Part shown: positions 17,557 through 29,269 of the stretch, one piece after another
How positions within the stretch are numbered: the stretch's first letter is position 1
Layout: every line of letters starts with the position of its first letter
Origin: a methanotrophic endosymbiont of Bathymodiolus puteoserpentis (Logatchev)
GTDB taxonomy: Bacteria > Pseudomonadota > Gammaproteobacteria > Methylococcales > Methylomonadaceae
Direction: 5' to 3'
Assembly: GCF_900128525.1 (NCBI RefSeq)
Contig: NZ_FQTQ01000108.1
Coordinates: 1 to 64,000, forward strand
DNA: 64,000 nucleotides
The notes under the pieces: generated by a model
What the model saw: the letters and a program-made list of their open reading frames with translations, nothing else
Told to the model about the DNA's origin: nothing
Databases searched by the model: none
Made by a program: the position numbers and the translations under genes

Positions 17557-18646
17557 TGTTTTGCGCCCTCACTTTTAAGGCATTAACCACGGCATCGCCC
17601 ATCTCTGAGGTGCTTACTTGTTTCATGCCTTCTGAATAAATATCTGCTGTGCGTGCATTTGAATTCAGAGCATCATTAACCGCTTGCTCAATACGATCCG
17701 CAGCCCCCGCTTGATCAAAAGTGTAACGCAACATCATTGCCGCAGATAAAATAGTCGCCAAAGGATTAGCAATACCTTTACCGGCAATATCAGGTGCAGA
17801 ACCATGAATCGGTTCATACATCCCTTTACCATTAATATCTAATGATGCTGAAGGCAACATACCTATTGAACCTGTTAACATAGAAGCTGTATCCGATAGA
17901 ATATCACCAAACATATTTGTTGTTACCATCACATCAAATTGTTTTGGTGCACGCACTAATTGCATAGCAGCATTATCAACATACATATGACTTAGCGCTA
18001 CATCAGGGTATTCTTTAGCCACCTCATCCATCACTTCACGCCATAATTCAGTACACTCTAATACATTAGCCTTATCAACCGAACACAAACGTTTATCACG
18101 TTTTTGTGCAATTTTAAACGCTGAATGGGCAATACGACGGATCTCTGATTCACTGTAGACTAAGGTGTTATAACCTTGTCTTTCACCATTTTCTAAAACT
18201 CTGACACCCCGTGGCTGACCGAAGTAAATCCCACCGGTTAATTCACGTACAATCATTAAATTTAAACCAGCAACCACTTCTGGCTTTAAAGTCGAAGCCT
18301 CTGCTAATTGTGGGTATAAGATGGCTGGACGCAAATTAGAAAATAATTCCAACTCAGAACGCAAACCTAGAAGACCTTTTTCAGGGCGTACAGCAATATC
18401 TAAAGATTCCCATTTATAACCACCAACCGCACCCAATAGAACAGCATCAGCTTGTTTAACTAAGTTTAAGGTTGCCTCTGGAAAAGGTGATCCCGATGCA
18501 TCATAAGCTGCGCCACCAATTAACCCCTGCTCAAACTCTATGTCTAAACCCATATCCGCATTTAAGTAATCTAAAACTTTAATCGCTTCAGCAACAATTT
18601 CAGGGCCGATACCATCGCCGGGTAATACTGCAATTTTTTGTGTCAT
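17549..18646 (-). CDS. leuB: 3-isopropylmalate dehydrogenase
   Basis: Oxidises and decarboxylates 3-isopropylmalate in leucine synthesis, using NAD+. The 365-residue protein begins [20 protein letters not shown], contains [14 protein letters not shown], and has the metal/cofactor region [13 protein letters not shown] followed by [14 protein letters not shown]. It lies 40 bases after leuD in the order leuC-leuD-leuB-asd. Confidence 0.97.
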   Translation of the reverse strand: MTQKIAVLPGDGIGPEIVAEAIKVLDYLNADMGLDIEFEQGLIGGAAYDASGSPFPEATLNLVKQADAVLLGAVGGYKWESLDIAVRPEKGLLGLRSELELFSNLRPAILYPQLAEASTLKPEVVAGLNLMIVRELTGGIYFGQPRGVRVLENGERQGYNTLVYSESEIRRIAHSAFKIAQKRDKRLCSVDKANVLECTELWREVMDEVAKEYPDVALSHMYVDNAAMQLVRAPKQFDVMVTTNMFGDILSDTASMLTGSIGMLPSASLDINGKGMYEPIHGSAPDIAGKGIANPLATILSAAMMLRYTFDQAGAADRIEQAVNDALNSNARTADIYSEGMKQVSTSEMGDAVVNALKVRAQNND

Positions 18647-18686
18647 TTACGTCTAAACCTTTTTCCTAATCTAAAATATTTTATTG

Positions 18687-19319
18687 TTATGCAAACAGCC
18701 AAGGCGCACGTTTTGCTCGCTCTGCTTCATAGGCTTTAATTTTATCGGCTTGTAATAAAGACAAAGCAATATCATCTAAACCGTTATATAAACGATATTT
18801 TCTCGACTCATCAACCTCAAAACCAATCACTTTCCCCTTCGGCGTAATAATTGTTTGCGCTTCTAGGTCAATAGTTAATTGATATCCAGCGGTTACCTCT
18901 TTAAACAAACCATCAACAACTTCCGCTGGTAAAACAATAGGTAACAAACCATTTTTGAAGCAGTTATTATAAAAAATATCTGCAAAACTAGGAGCGATAA
19001 TGGCACGAAAACCATAATCTTCTAATGCCCATGGCGCATGTTCGCGCGAAGACCCACACCCAAAATTCTCACGAGTTAATAGGATTTCAGCACCTTTATA
19101 ATCTGGATTATTAAGCACGAAATCTTTGTTCAATGGGCGGTTAGTGCAATCCATTTCTGGCTCACCTACATCTTGGTAACGCCACTCATCAAATAAATAT
19201 GGCCCAAAACCCGCACGACGAATCGATTTTAAGAATTGCTTAGGGATAATTGCATCGGTATCGACATTAGCTCGATCTAAAGGCGCAACTGTCGCCGTAA
19301 TTTTTTTAAATGCTTGCAT
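18687..19319 (-). CDS. leuD: 3-isopropylmalate dehydratase small subunit
   Basis: Partner of LeuC in the isomerisation of 2- to 3-isopropylmalate. The 210-residue protein carries [18 protein letters not shown] and [14 protein letters not shown], the swivel-domain signatures. The frame is open further upstream, and two adjacent ATGs occur at 19322 and 19319. The AAGGAG just upstream is 3 bases from the first and 6 from the second, so the second is preferred. It begins 10 bases after the leuC stop. Confidence 0.95.
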   Translation of the reverse strand: MQAFKKITATVAPLDRANVDTDAIIPKQFLKSIRRAGFGPYLFDEWRYQDVGEPEMDCTNRPLNKDFVLNNPDYKGAEILLTRENFGCGSSREHAPWALEDYGFRAIIAPSFADIFYNNCFKNGLLPIVLPAEVVDGLFKEVTAGYQLTIDLEAQTIITPKGKVIGFEVDESRKYRLYNGLDDIALSLLQADKIKAYEAERAKRAPWLFA

Positions 19320-19329
19320 CATCGTCTCC

Positions 19330-20736
19330 TTACCTCCAGTCTCTAATATCAACGAAATGTCCAGCGATAGCCGCGGCCGCTGCCATGGCAGGACTGACTA
19401 AATGCGTACGCCCCCCATAACCTTGGCGCCCTTCAAAATTACGATTCGAGGTTGAGGCACAACGCTCCCCTGCTGTTAATTTATCTGCATTCATGGCTAA
19501 ACACATGGAGCAGCCCGGCTCTCGCCATTCAAAACCTGCCGAAATAAAAATTTTATCTAAACCTTCTTGCTCTGCTTGCTGCTTAACCAATCCAGAACCA
19601 GGAACCACTAAAGCCAACTTAATATTAGCTGCAATTTTTTTACCTTCAACCATCACTGCTGCAGCACGCATATCTTCGATTCTGGAATTAGTACAAGAAC
19701 CTATAAAAACTTTATCAATTTGAATATCGGTAATCGCTTGCCCTGCCTGTAAGCCCATATAATCTAGAGCATTTCTCATACTTTGTTGCTTAACGGCATC
19801 AAACTCGTCTACTGGATTTGGCACTTCTGCATCAATAGGAACGACCATTTCGGGTGAAGTGCCCCACGTGACTTGAGGCTTAATTATAGTAGCATCTATT
19901 TCAACCACTTTATCGAATATAGCATCCAAATCTGAATGTAATTTTTGCCACATTCTTTCGGCCATAAACCAATGTTCACCTTTAGGCGAATAAGGGCGAT
20001 CACGATAATAATCGATAGTCACGTCATCAACAGCAATTAAACCTGCTCTAGCACCTGCCTCAATTGCCATATTACAAACTGTCATACGACCTTCCATCGA
20101 TAAATCAGTGATCGCAGAGCCTGCAAACTCGATAGCATAGCCATTGCCGCCAGCCGTACCAATTTCGCCAATAATAGCCAACACAATATCTTTAGCCGTT
20201 ACGCCGGCACTCGCTTGGCCGTTAACTTTTATTAAGAAATTTTTCGATTTTTTCTGGATTAAACATTGAGTCGCCAAGGCATGCTCAACTTCTGAAGTAC
20301 CAATACCAAAAGCCAGCGCACCAGAAGCTCCATGAGTAGAAGTATGTGAGTCCCCACAAACAACCGTCATACCCGGTAAAGTTGCACCTTGCTCAGGACC
20401 GACGACATGCACAATTCCCTGCCTCAAATCAGTCATACCAAACTCAGTGATACCAAATTCAGCACAATTTTTATCCAATGTTTCTACTTGCAAACGAGAT
20501 ACAGGATCAGCAATACCGGCACTTCTATCTGTTGTCGGAACATTATGGTCTGCAACAGCAAGATTACGCTCAGTACGCCAAGGCGCTCGACCTGCGAGAC
20601 GCAAACTTTCAAAAGCTTGCGGTGAAGTTACTTCATGAATCAACTGTCTATCTATGTAGATTAACGCCGACCCATCCTCTTCTGTGTGGACAACATGATC
20701 GTCCCAAAGTTTGTCATATAAAGTTTTTGCTGACAT
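19330..20736 (-). CDS. leuC: 3-isopropylmalate dehydratase large subunit
   Basis: An aconitase-family [4Fe-4S] enzyme of leucine synthesis. The 468-residue product starts [16 protein letters not shown]. It contains [20 protein letters not shown], the cluster ligand in [13 protein letters not shown], and the paired ligands in [14 protein letters not shown]. The upstream in-frame extension to 20793 is unlike the family, so the ATG at 20736 is chosen, with AGGT 6 bases upstream. The suf genes here provide its cluster machinery. Confidence 0.96.
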   Translation of the reverse strand: MSAKTLYDKLWDDHVVHTEEDGSALIYIDRQLIHEVTSPQAFESLRLAGRAPWRTERNLAVADHNVPTTDRSAGIADPVSRLQVETLDKNCAEFGITEFGMTDLRQGIVHVVGPEQGATLPGMTVVCGDSHTSTHGASGALAFGIGTSEVEHALATQCLIQKKSKNFLIKVNGQASAGVTAKDIVLAIIGEIGTAGGNGYAIEFAGSAITDLSMEGRMTVCNMAIEAGARAGLIAVDDVTIDYYRDRPYSPKGEHWFMAERMWQKLHSDLDAIFDKVVEIDATIIKPQVTWGTSPEMVVPIDAEVPNPVDEFDAVKQQSMRNALDYMGLQAGQAITDIQIDKVFIGSCTNSRIEDMRAAAVMVEGKKIAANIKLALVVPGSGLVKQQAEQEGLDKIFISAGFEWREPGCSMCLAMNADKLTAGERCASTSNRNFEGRQGYGGRTHLVSPAMAAAAAIAGHFVDIRDWR

Positions 20737-20770
20737 TTCAACCTGTACCGTATTTATTTGAATTTTTAAA

Positions 20771-21829
20771 TTAAAGCTTGGAAAGTTCTGCAACTTGTTT
20801 TTCTAACTTCTTCAAGCGCGACCATACTTCACTTAAACGCTGAAAGATGGCAATATTTTTCGTGTATTTTTTAAAGGGTTGTGCTGGGCCATAAGCATAA
20901 ATACCCGATTCTTTAATGCTGCTATGCACACCTGCTCTATGTAATAGCATAGTATCATCAGGTATATGTACGTGGTCTAAAACACCCGTTTGACCAGAAG
21001 CAATAACGCGCTTGCCAAAATGACTCGAACCGGCAATTCCCGTTTGCGCTACTAGGATACAGTCTTCTTCGATAATAACGTTATGTGCTAAATGGCATTG
21101 AGCATCAATAATAGTGCCATCATGTACTTTAGTTTCTGTATAAGTAGCTCTGTCTATCGTGGTCACCGAACCAATGACAACTTTATTGCCGATCACAACT
21201 CGGCCTGTTTGCGGAATGCGATGATGATGAAAATGCTTATCTTGAGCAAAGCCTTGACCATCACTACCAATAATACACCCCGCTTTTAAAATACAATCTT
21301 CACCAATATGACAATCATAAGAAATAACACACGAGGAATAAATAACCGTCCTAGCACCAATAATAGCATCAAACTCAACCACTGAATTAGCCATCACAAC
21401 CACACCTGCACCTAACTGTACGCGTGCACCAATAACCACTCCCGGACCAATAACGGCATCACTAGGAACTTGCACCGACTCATGTATAACTGCAGTTGCA
21501 TGCACACGCCCCCACTCAGAATCATAGACGTTTCTATCCGCATATTTCTGGCGTATATAAGCCATTGCCAAGCGTACATTCGGTGCCACTAAAATAGCTG
21601 CATTTTTCAACTCAATGGTTTCTGCTAGTTCCGCCGTCGTTACAATAGCCGCAACGTCCGCCTCTAAAACCGCCGGTAAATATTTTACATGCTCAACAAA
21701 AACTAACATGCCAGGCGCACTTGCCTCTACAGGCACAATATCATTGACTCGTGTATCGACTCCCAAATGCGCAATAATAAAACCTTGCTCTTTGAAATCC
21801 TGGTAAATTTCAGAACTTAAAATATCCAC
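20771..21829 (-). CDS. lpxD: UDP-3-O-acylglucosamine N-acyltransferase (LpxD family)
   Basis: LpxD adds the N-linked acyl chain in lipid A synthesis. The 352-residue protein has an N-terminal uridine-binding domain and a left-handed beta-helix of hexapeptide repeats (for example [20 protein letters not shown]). It also has [17 protein letters not shown] and the [15 protein letters not shown] stretch that holds a family His. The C-terminus has a helical tail ([18 protein letters not shown]). It lies between adk and leuC rather than beside lpxA/fabZ, so it may be a second LpxD-type enzyme. Confidence 0.88.
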   Translation of the reverse strand: MDILSSEIYQDFKEQGFIIAHLGVDTRVNDIVPVEASAPGMLVFVEHVKYLPAVLEADVAAIVTTAELAETIELKNAAILVAPNVRLAMAYIRQKYADRNVYDSEWGRVHATAVIHESVQVPSDAVIGPGVVIGARVQLGAGVVVMANSVVEFDAIIGARTVIYSSCVISYDCHIGEDCILKAGCIIGSDGQGFAQDKHFHHHRIPQTGRVVIGNKVVIGSVTTIDRATYTETKVHDGTIIDAQCHLAHNVIIEEDCILVAQTGIAGSSHFGKRVIASGQTGVLDHVHIPDDTMLLHRAGVHSSIKESGIYAYGPAQPFKKYTKNIAIFQRLSEVWSRLKKLEKQVAELSKL

Positions 21830-21846
21830 CCTGACCCCTGTCTTTG

Positions 21847-22494
<648 letters not shown>

Positions 22495-22677
22495 TTACTC
22501 CAATAACTGCCGCTAAAAATAATTCAATGAAAAACAAACGTTTTAATAACTGATTTTCAATCTAATCTAATCAAATATAATTTATCATTTTATAACATTC
22601 ACTGACATAACTCTTGTAATATTATCAATACCTGCCTATTCTGTGCCGTCCACAATGAATATGAGGAGATAGAAAGT

Positions 22678-23139
22678 ATGAGAGTAGAAGATTTAATGAC
22701 CCAAAAAGTTTTTACAGTAGAACCAAGCGATATGATTGATCGTGTTTTTTTTCTACTGCATTATGAAAAAGTACGTCATTTACCCGTCATAGAAAAGGGC
22801 AAAGTTGTTGGCATTGTCTCCGATAGAGATCTTTACAAAGCGCTCGGGCCTAAAAGTAATTCAAGCAGCATTACAGCAGAAGGGACAACAGAATTACATG
22901 TACTACCGAAGAAAGTCACCCACATCATGCACCGAGGCGTGATTACGGTAACAACGGATACTTATGCATCTAAAGCAGCCAATCTGATGGCAGAAAACAA
23001 AATAGGTGCTTTACCGGTCGTTGATGCTAAAAATAAATTGGTGGGTATTCTATCTGCAACCGATATTTTAAAAGTATTTGCTAAACTAGAGCATGCTAAC
23101 GAGAAACGCGTAGAAAAAATCGCAAACACACATAAATAA
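22678..23139 (+). CDS. Two-CBS-domain protein
   Basis: The 153-residue protein consists of two CBS domains: VEDLMTQKVFTVEPSDMI to GIVSDRDLYKALG, and THIMHRGVITVTTDTYASK to LVGILSATDILKVF. Paired CBS domains bind adenine nucleotides and usually regulate a partner, but the partner cannot be inferred. AGGAG is found 9 bases before the ATG. It is a single gene between adk (divergent) and lysS (convergent). Confidence 0.9.
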   Translation: MRVEDLMTQKVFTVEPSDMIDRVFFLLHYEKVRHLPVIEKGKVVGIVSDRDLYKALGPKSNSSSITAEGTTELHVLPKKVTHIMHRGVITVTTDTYASKAANLMAENKIGALPVVDAKNKLVGILSATDILKVFAKLEHANEKRVEKIANTHK

Positions 23140-23150
23140 GATGTGTTAGC

Positions 23151-23179
23151 AAAAAAGCCTCGATAATCGAGGCTTTTTT
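23151..23179. terminator. Bidirectional rho-independent terminator
   Basis: AAAAAAGCCTCGAT and ATCGAGGCTTTTTT form a perfect stem with A on one side and T on the other. It can stop both the CBS-domain gene (+) and lysS (-). Confidence 0.93.
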
Positions 23180-23196
23180 CTGCTTAGTTCAAACTC

Positions 23197-24702
23197 TTAC
23201 TGAGCCTTCGGACGCATATGTGGGAATAACAAAACATCACGAATCGACGGTGAATTAGTAAATAACATAACCAAACGATCAATACCAATCCCTTCTCCAG
23301 CTGTCGGCGGCATACCATGCTCTAATGCAGTAATATAATCCGCATCATAATGCATTGCTTCATCATCACCCTCTTCTTTTTCTTGAACTTGTTTTAAAAA
23401 TCGTTCAGCTTGGTCTTCCGAGTCATTTAACTCAGTAAAACCATTGGCAATTTCACGCCCCCCTACAAAAAACTCAAAACGATCAGTCACATGTGGATTA
23501 TCATCATTACGACGTGCTAACGGTGAAACCTCAACAGGGTACGCCGTAATAAAAGTCGGATGCATCAAACGAGTTTCAACTGTTTTTTCAAAAATCTCGA
23601 TTTGCACTTTACCCAAACCATAACCTTCTTTAACCGGAATACCAAGATTTTCAGCTACTTTCACCACCGCTTCACGAGTACTAATATCCGCAGGTGTCAA
23701 GTTAGGATTGAAATGCAAAATAGAATCAAAAACTGTCATACGCTCAAATGGCTTACCAAAATCGTACTCTTCTCCTTGATAAGTGACAAGACTATTCCCT
23801 AGTAATTCTTCAGCAATACCTTTTAACATTGCTTCCGTTAAATCCATCAGATCACCGTATTCGGCATAAGCCTGATAGAACTCGATCATAGTAAATTCTG
23901 GATTATGCCGAGAAGACAAACCCTCATTACGAAAATTTCGGTTAATTTCAAATACTCGTTCAAAACCACCGACAACCAAACGTTTTAAATACAATTCAGG
24001 TGCAATACGTAAATACAGTCCCATATCTAGCGCATTATGATGCGTCTCAAAAGGCTTAGCTGTCGCCCCTCCAGGAATGGCTTGCATCATAGGTGTTTCA
24101 ACTTCAAGAAAATTCCTCTCCGTTAAAAAATGACGAATATAAGCAACAATTTTTGAACGCATCAAAAAAGTTTCACGTGATGTATCACTCATAATTAAAT
24201 CCAGATAACGCTGTCTGTATTTAATTTCTTGATCCGCAATACCATGAAATTTTTCAGGCAAAGGGCGCAATGCTTTTGTTAATAAACGAATATCATCAAC
24301 TTTAACACTCAACTCACCCACTTTTGTTTTAAATAGAACACCTTCAGCGCCAATAATATCGCCTATATCCCATTTTTTAAACTGCTCATTATAAAAACCT
24401 TCAGCTAAAGTATCGCGCGTCACATAAAGCTGGATTTTACCTGACATATCCTGAATATGAGCAAAACTTGCTTTCCCCATAACTCGGCGCGTCATTAGCC
24501 TGCCCGCTAATTTAACGCGAATCGGCTCCCCTGCATCCAATTCTTCTTTAGTTTTTGTATCGTATTCTGCAATTAACTCACCCGCAACGACATTACGACG
24601 AAAATCAGTTGGGAAAGCAATCCCCCCATTTTCACGTAAAACATTTAATTTTGCACGACGCTGCTTAATTTGTTCTTGTTCGTCCTGTTCTAATTCTGAC
24701 AT
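23197..24702 (-). CDS. lysS: Lysyl-tRNA synthetase (class II)
   Basis: Charges tRNA-Lys. About 501 residues with an OB-fold anticodon-binding domain ([20 protein letters not shown]), class II motif 2 ([20 protein letters not shown]) and motif 3 ([20 protein letters not shown]). A GTG lies in frame two codons upstream, but the ATG at 24702 gives the usual MSELEQ opening. It follows prfB by about 35 bases, the prfB-lysS order found in many Proteobacteria. Confidence 0.97.
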   Translation of the reverse strand: MSELEQDEQEQIKQRRAKLNVLRENGGIAFPTDFRRNVVAGELIAEYDTKTKEELDAGEPIRVKLAGRLMTRRVMGKASFAHIQDMSGKIQLYVTRDTLAEGFYNEQFKKWDIGDIIGAEGVLFKTKVGELSVKVDDIRLLTKALRPLPEKFHGIADQEIKYRQRYLDLIMSDTSRETFLMRSKIVAYIRHFLTERNFLEVETPMMQAIPGGATAKPFETHHNALDMGLYLRIAPELYLKRLVVGGFERVFEINRNFRNEGLSSRHNPEFTMIEFYQAYAEYGDLMDLTEAMLKGIAEELLGNSLVTYQGEEYDFGKPFERMTVFDSILHFNPNLTPADISTREAVVKVAENLGIPVKEGYGLGKVQIEIFEKTVETRLMHPTFITAYPVEVSPLARRNDDNPHVTDRFEFFVGGREIANGFTELNDSEDQAERFLKQVQEKEEGDDEAMHYDADYITALEHGMPPTAGEGIGIDRLVMLFTNSPSIRDVLLFPHMRPKAQ

Positions 24703-24737
24703 TTTCACTTTAATTGTAGGTTTAAATTAAAATAGAT

Positions 24738-25836
24738 TTACAAACCACTTTTTAGGCTTGCTTCAATAAACTGATCCAAATCACCATCTAATACAGCTTG
24801 AGTATTACCTGTTTCCACATTAGTACGCAAATCCTTGATACGCGATTGATCTAACACATAAGAACGAATTTGGCTGCCCCAGCCTATATCAGATTTACCA
24901 TCTTCCACTGTTTGTTGCGACTCAGAGCGCTGGCGCAGTTCCAGCTCATATAACTTAGATTTTAACTGCTTCATTGCCTCATCTTTATTTTTATGTTGTG
25001 AGCGTCCATTTTGACATTGCACAACAGTATTTGTAGGGAGGTGAGTGATACGTACTGCCGATTCTGTTTTATTAACATGCTGCCCGCCTGCGCCGCTAGC
25101 GCGATACACATCAATACGTAAATCTGCAGGATTAATCTCAATCTCAATATCATCATCAACTTCTGGTGAAACAAAGACAGATGCAAATGAAGTATGCCGA
25201 CGATTACCTGAATCAAACGGCGACTTTCTGACTAAACGGTGCACACCCGTTTCTGTGCGCAACCAACCAAAAGCATATTCACCTTCAAATTTGATTGTAG
25301 CGCTTTTGATACCAGCGACATCACCTTGTGACTCTTCAATTAATTCCGTTTTAAAGCCTTTTCGCTCACCCCAACGCAAAAACATACGCTCAATCATAGC
25401 AGCCCAATCCTGTGCCTCTGTACCACCTGATCCCGACTGTATATCTAAAAAGGCATTATTCACATCCATTTCACCAGAAAACATGCGTCGAAATTCTAAG
25501 CTGGCTACTTTAGCTTCAAACACTTTCAAATCAGCAATAACTGCATTAATAGTCTCTTCGTCTGACTCTTCAACGGCCATCTCAAGTAATTCAGCGGCAT
25601 CACCCAAACCATCGTTCAACTCATTAATAGTATTAACTACCGTCTCGAGTTGTCCTCGCTCCTTCCCCAGCGCTTGTGCCTGCTCTGGATTATTCCATAT
25701 ATCTGGGCTTTCTAACTCGCGTAAAACCTCAACTAAACGCTCACTTTTAACATCAAAGTCAAAGATACCCCCTAAGTGACTCGGTACGACTCTTTAAATC
25801 TGAAATTTTATTGGTAATAGGATTTATTTCTTGCAT
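24738..25836 (-). CDS. prfB: Peptide chain release factor 2, with programmed +1 frameshift
   Basis: Terminates translation at UGA and UAA. The gene is in two frames. Codons 1-25 run from the ATG at 25836 through SLRGYL to an in-frame TGA (25759-25761). A +1 slip at CTT-TGA-C continues as [14 protein letters not shown], giving 365 residues in total, the Escherichia coli length. AGGGGG lies just before the slip site, as required for internal Shine-Dalgarno pairing. The product has the SPF tripeptide ([12 protein letters not shown]) that reads UGA and [15 protein letters not shown] with the catalytic GGQ. A single-frame annotation would lose the first 72 residues. Confidence 0.97.
25755..25776 (-). 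promoter_or_regulatory. prfB programmed frameshift site
   Basis: On the minus strand, AGGGGGTATCTTTGAC contains the Shine-Dalgarno-like AGGGGG, three bases, the slippery CTT and the UGA stop. RF2 shortage favours the +1 shift, which gives autoregulation. Confidence 0.95.
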
Positions 25837-25927
25837 TGACTTAATATTATCCGAATAATCAGGAAAATCATTAAAAGCGCATCATTATATACTACTTATT
25901 ACTTATTTCCGCCTGCAAATAATTGCA

Positions 25928-25990
25928 TTGTTGTTTATCATTCTTATGCTAGAATGACCAAGAATTCGTAGCTTAGTAAGCTTAGCTACG
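25928..25990 (+). promoter_or_regulatory. Probable promoter and leader hairpin of the secreted helical protein gene
   Basis: A -35-like TTGTTG (25928-25933) is 16 bases from TAGAAT (25950-25955), which carries an extended TGC just before it. Between this and the gene lies an imperfect hairpin, CGTAGCTTAG against CTTAGCTACG (25967-25990). The function of the hairpin is unknown. Confidence 0.5.
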
Positions 25991-26023
25991 TCTTACTATA
26001 ACTAAAAACAACATGAGGGCTAC

Positions 26024-26410
26024 ATGAAATTATTAAAACCATTACTACTATCTGCTTTCCTTGGCGCTTCAATGGGAGCTTTTTCTACTGCTGCTTTAGC
26101 AGAGTGTGAAGACGGAAGAACTTGTTTTGAGCCTGATGAAGCGATTAACATGACTGTTGAAAAAATCATGGAAGCAAGACATGCGATTGACAACGGTGCT
26201 GATAATGCCACTATTTTAGGCCTTATCAGAGATGCAAAAAACCTAAACAAAGAGATTAATGCTAACGATCTCGTTGATAGAAAACGTCAAAAAGCAGCTA
26301 GCTACTTAAATAAAGCGAGAGGAGAAGTCAGAAAAGCGGCTCTTCAACCTGCTGATTCACATTTATTAGAAGCTGAAAAACGCTTTAAAGATTTACACAA
26401 TTTCCTATAA
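26024..26410 (+). CDS. Small secreted helical protein of unknown function
   Basis: The 128-residue protein has a clear Sec signal peptide ending AALA near residue 26, so it is expected in the periplasm. The mature part begins ECEDGRTCFEPDEA, with two Cys that could form a disulfide. It continues as an amphipathic helical stretch rich in Ala, Lys and Glu (KRQKAASYLNKARGEVRKAA). I do not recognise a family. A good ribosome-binding site (GAGGG) precedes the ATG, and a terminator follows directly, so it is monocistronic. Confidence 0.75.
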   Translation: MKLLKPLLLSAFLGASMGAFSTAALAECEDGRTCFEPDEAINMTVEKIMEARHAIDNGADNATILGLIRDAKNLNKEINANDLVDRKRQKAASYLNKARGEVRKAALQPADSHLLEAEKRFKDLHNFL

Positions 26411-26425
26411 GGTTTACGGTTCTCT

Positions 26426-26456
26426 AAATAATAGAGTGGTTAGCCACTCTATTATT
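26426..26456. terminator. Bidirectional terminator
   Basis: AAATAATAGAGTGG and its complement around a TTA loop form a stem of about 14 pairs between two convergent genes. It is A/T-rich at both ends, so it could work in both directions. Confidence 0.85.
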
Positions 26457-26464
26457 TAATCAAT

Positions 26465-26785
26465 TTAATCCCAGCGACTATCTTTTACTTCTACTCTCCC
26501 TGCTTTAACTCTCACCTCTAAACTAGCTATATCTTCATAAGCAGGTGCACTTTTTACTTGCCCCGTTTTAATACAAAACCTCGCACCGTGCCGAGGGCAA
26601 ACAATCTCATCCCCATCGACAGCACCGCTACCTATTTCTGCTCCATCATGCGTACAGACATCTTCTAAAGCATAAAACCCATCTTCCAATTTAAAAACCG
26701 CAACATCAATACCATCAACATCGACAACTAAATGTTCGCCTATTGCTAAAGCACTTTCAGCCACTACATCAACCCATTCCGACAT
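26465..26785 (-). CDS. Rieske [2Fe-2S] ferredoxin-like protein
   Basis: The 106-residue soluble protein has the Rieske ligand pairs CTHDG and CPRHGARF (Cys-X-His and Cys-X2-His). There is no membrane anchor, so it resembles the ferredoxin component of dioxygenases or the small Rieske proteins often appended to suf operons. It is the last gene of the suf run, 10 bases after rsmJ, with a terminator beyond. An electron-transfer role is inferred. Confidence 0.9.
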   Translation of the reverse strand: MSEWVDVVAESALAIGEHLVVDVDGIDVAVFKLEDGFYALEDVCTHDGAEIGSGAVDGDEIVCPRHGARFCIKTGQVKSAPAYEDIASLEVRVKAGRVEVKDSRWD

Positions 26786-26795
26786 CGTTTTACCC

Positions 26796-27563
26796 TTAAT
26801 TTTTTAAATACACATCATACCTAAGCAACTTCCCCTTGAAACTTGCACTCGGCGTCCCACCCATTGGCTCAGCATAGTCAGGACTTTTCACCACAACTCT
26901 TTTTGCCGTAGCCTGCATAGCGGTAGAAAATAATTGCTCTTTATCCATATCATCACCCAATAAATCACGCAAAATGAGCATAGATTTCTTAGGTAAAGCC
27001 GATTTCTTTCGCTTAGGTGGGAACATAGGATCGATATAAATACACTCAGGCGCTTCTGTTAATTCGGAAAGAACCCCAATAGCATTACCAGCGATTAATT
27101 CAGGCACTGATAAACTCAATCTTTGCACCCAATCAAGCTGTTCAAGCCTCAGATAAGCATCGCCTAATAACTCCAACATAACCGCTGAACGCTCGATGCA
27201 ACGAAGTTCATAGCCCATACGAAAAATATGCAAACTATCCTGCGCCCAGCCAGTAGTCGCATCAATCACCGTTTTAGTTTTTCGACCAATGGCCTGTGCC
27301 AAAGCACCATTTTTAGGGGCTGGCCAAGAACGCTGCTCACCATTTCTAGGCTCTATATCGACGGTTAAACCGCCTTTTTTTAACAGCTCTTTATCCAATA
27401 ACTTCAAACAGCCGTCACGCCATGATAAAAAGAAATCTTCCGCTGTATTTTTATCCACATTAAGATATAGCGGCACTGCCAAACGATCAGCTAAGGCTTG
27501 AGAGACATTAAGCGCATATTGTTCGTTATGTAAAACAGCTAATTTACCGCTATATTCAGGCAT
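26796..27563 (-). CDS. rsmJ: 16S rRNA (guanine1516-N2)-methyltransferase RsmJ
   Basis: Methylates G1516 of 16S rRNA using S-adenosylmethionine. The 255-residue protein has the SAM-binding motif VIDATTGWAQDSLHIFRMG and the RsmJ signature ECIYIDPMFPPKRKKSALPK. It starts 2 bases after sufU and lies 10 bases before the Rieske gene, so it is carried in the suf transcript although its function is not Fe-S related. Confidence 0.92.
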   Translation of the reverse strand: MPEYSGKLAVLHNEQYALNVSQALADRLAVPLYLNVDKNTAEDFFLSWRDGCLKLLDKELLKKGGLTVDIEPRNGEQRSWPAPKNGALAQAIGRKTKTVIDATTGWAQDSLHIFRMGYELRCIERSAVMLELLGDAYLRLEQLDWVQRLSLSVPELIAGNAIGVLSELTEAPECIYIDPMFPPKRKKSALPKKSMLILRDLLGDDMDKEQLFSTAMQATAKRVVVKSPDYAEPMGGTPSASFKGKLLRYDVYLKN

Positions 27564-27565
27564 TG

Positions 27566-28018
27566 CTATTCAGTCGAAATCGCTTCTTGCTCATTTTTTA
27601 GCGCAGCATCTAAAGTATGCCAAGCTAAAGTCGCACATTTCACTCGCGCTGGATATTCACGAACCCCCGCTAGAACCGCTAATTTACCAATCGCTTCGAG
27701 GTCAATTTTGTCCTCTTTGCCTGTGGTCATCTCGTGAAATTGACGAAATAAATCCTCTGCTTCCGCTTCCGTTTTACCTTTCACAATCTCAGTCATTAAA
27801 GAAACTGAGGCAGTAGAAATTGCACAGCCGGAGCCTTGAAAACTGGCATCAATAATTTTATCACCATCCATTTTCAAAAATAGTGTCAAACGATCACCAC
27901 ATAAAGGATTAAATCCTTCTACTTTACGATCTGCATCCTCCATAACACGAAAATTACGAGGATTTCTATTATGGTCAAAAATAACCTCTTGATAAAGGTC
28001 ACGTAAATCATCAAACAT
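27566..28018 (-). CDS. sufU: Fe-S cluster assembly scaffold/sulfur acceptor SufU
   Basis: An IscU-like protein of the SUF system. The 150-residue product has the three conserved Cys in FNPLCGDRLTLFL, FQGSGCAISTASVSLM and VKCATLAWHTLDAAL. SufU receives sulfur from SufS. No sufE gene is seen here, so SufU is the likely partner. It begins 27 bases after sufS. Confidence 0.94.
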   Translation of the reverse strand: MFDDLRDLYQEVIFDHNRNPRNFRVMEDADRKVEGFNPLCGDRLTLFLKMDGDKIIDASFQGSGCAISTASVSLMTEIVKGKTEAEAEDLFRQFHEMTTGKEDKIDLEAIGKLAVLAGVREYPARVKCATLAWHTLDAALKNEQEAISTE

Positions 28019-28045
28019 AGTCTTCTCAGTTTACATTCCGACTGT

Positions 28046-29269
28046 TTAGCCGAAAATTTTAATTAAGTCTTCAATACCTGCTATCAAGACATCAATTTCT
28101 TCTTTAGTATTATACATAGCAAAAGAAGCGCGTGCCGTTGCTGGCACTGCAAAGAAATCCATTACTGGCATAGCACAATGATGCCCTGCACGTACCGCAA
28201 TACCTAAACTATCTAGCATCGTACCAATATCATGCGGGTGAATTTTATCTAAAACAAAGGATAAAATCGCACCTTTGTTATTATTATCACCAATAATACG
28301 CAGGCCTTTAATTTGCCTTGCTTTCTCAGTCGCATAATCTAATAATTCTGCTTCATAAGCCGCAATATTGTCCATACCGATTTCATTTAGATAATCGATT
28401 GCTGCCCCCATACCAATAACATCGGCGATATTTGGCGTGCCTGCTTCAAATTTATAAGGCAAGGTATTGTATTCAGTTTCGGCAAAAGTCACTTTACGAA
28501 TCATATCTCCTCCCCCCTGATAAGGAGGCATCGCTTCTAATAAAGCTTGCTTACCATAAAGCACACCAATACCTGAAGGGGCATATAATTTATGTCCAGA
28601 AAACACATAAAAATCACAATCCAAAGCCTGCACATCGACAGACATATGTGGAATCGCTTGCGCACCATCCAATAAAACAGGGATATTTTTTTCTTTTGCA
28701 GCAGCAATAATTTTTTTAACAGGGTTAATTGTCCCTAGCGCATTCGACATATGCACAACAGAAACTAATTTAGTTTTATCACTGATTAACTTTTCAAATT
28801 CTGAGAAAATCAACTCACCCTGCAAATCAATCGGCGCAACTTTCAATACTGCACCGGTTTCTTTACACAGCATTTGCCAAGGTACAATATTAGAATGATG
28901 CTCCATCGCAGTGATTAATATCTCATCACCCGCTTTAATATTCGCTTTACCGAAAGTTTGCGCGATCAAATTAATCGCCTCAGTTGCACCCCGCACAAAA
29001 ATAATTTCTTTTGTACTTTGCGCATTAATAAAGTCTTTTACTTTTTCGCGTGCGCCTTCATAACGGTCGGTCGCTCTCACACTTAAAGTATGTACGCCAC
29101 GATGCACATTAGCGTACTCATGACTATAACAATGCACAATACTATCAATAACCTGCTGGGGTTTTTGACAGCTGGCGGCATTATCTAAATACACCAACGA
29201 TTTATTACGTATTTTCTCTTTTAAAATGGGAAAATCTGCGCGAATTTTTTCTACGGGAAATATTGTCAT
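28046..29269 (-). CDS. sufS: Cysteine desulfurase SufS
   Basis: A PLP enzyme that releases sulfur from cysteine for Fe-S clusters. The 407-residue protein has the PLP lysine region FYVFSGHKLYAPSGIGVLYG, MEHHSNIVPWQ, and the active-site Cys in VRAGHHCAMPVMD. Its ATG overlaps the TGA of the DUF2442 gene by 4 bases. Confidence 0.96.
   Translation of the reverse strand: MTIFPVEKIRADFPILKEKIRNKSLVYLDNAASCQKPQQVIDSIVHCYSHEYANVHRGVHTLSVRATDRYEGAREKVKDFINAQSTKEIIFVRGATEAINLIAQTFGKANIKAGDEILITAMEHHSNIVPWQMLCKETGAVLKVAPIDLQGELIFSEFEKLISDKTKLVSVVHMSNALGTINPVKKIIAAAKEKNIPVLLDGAQAIPHMSVDVQALDCDFYVFSGHKLYAPSGIGVLYGKQALLEAMPPYQGGGDMIRKVTFAETEYNTLPYKFEAGTPNIADVIGMGAAIDYLNEIGMDNIAAYEAELLDYATEKARQIKGLRIIGDNNNKGAILSFVLDKIHPHDIGTMLDSLGIAVRAGHHCAMPVMDFFAVPATARASFAMYNTKEEIDVLIAGIEDLIKIFG

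Noticed and set aside
25045-25779. Plus-strand open frame of about 244 codons opposite prfB
   Set aside because: It is antisense to a certain gene, has a Ser/Pro-rich low-complexity sequence and no family motif.
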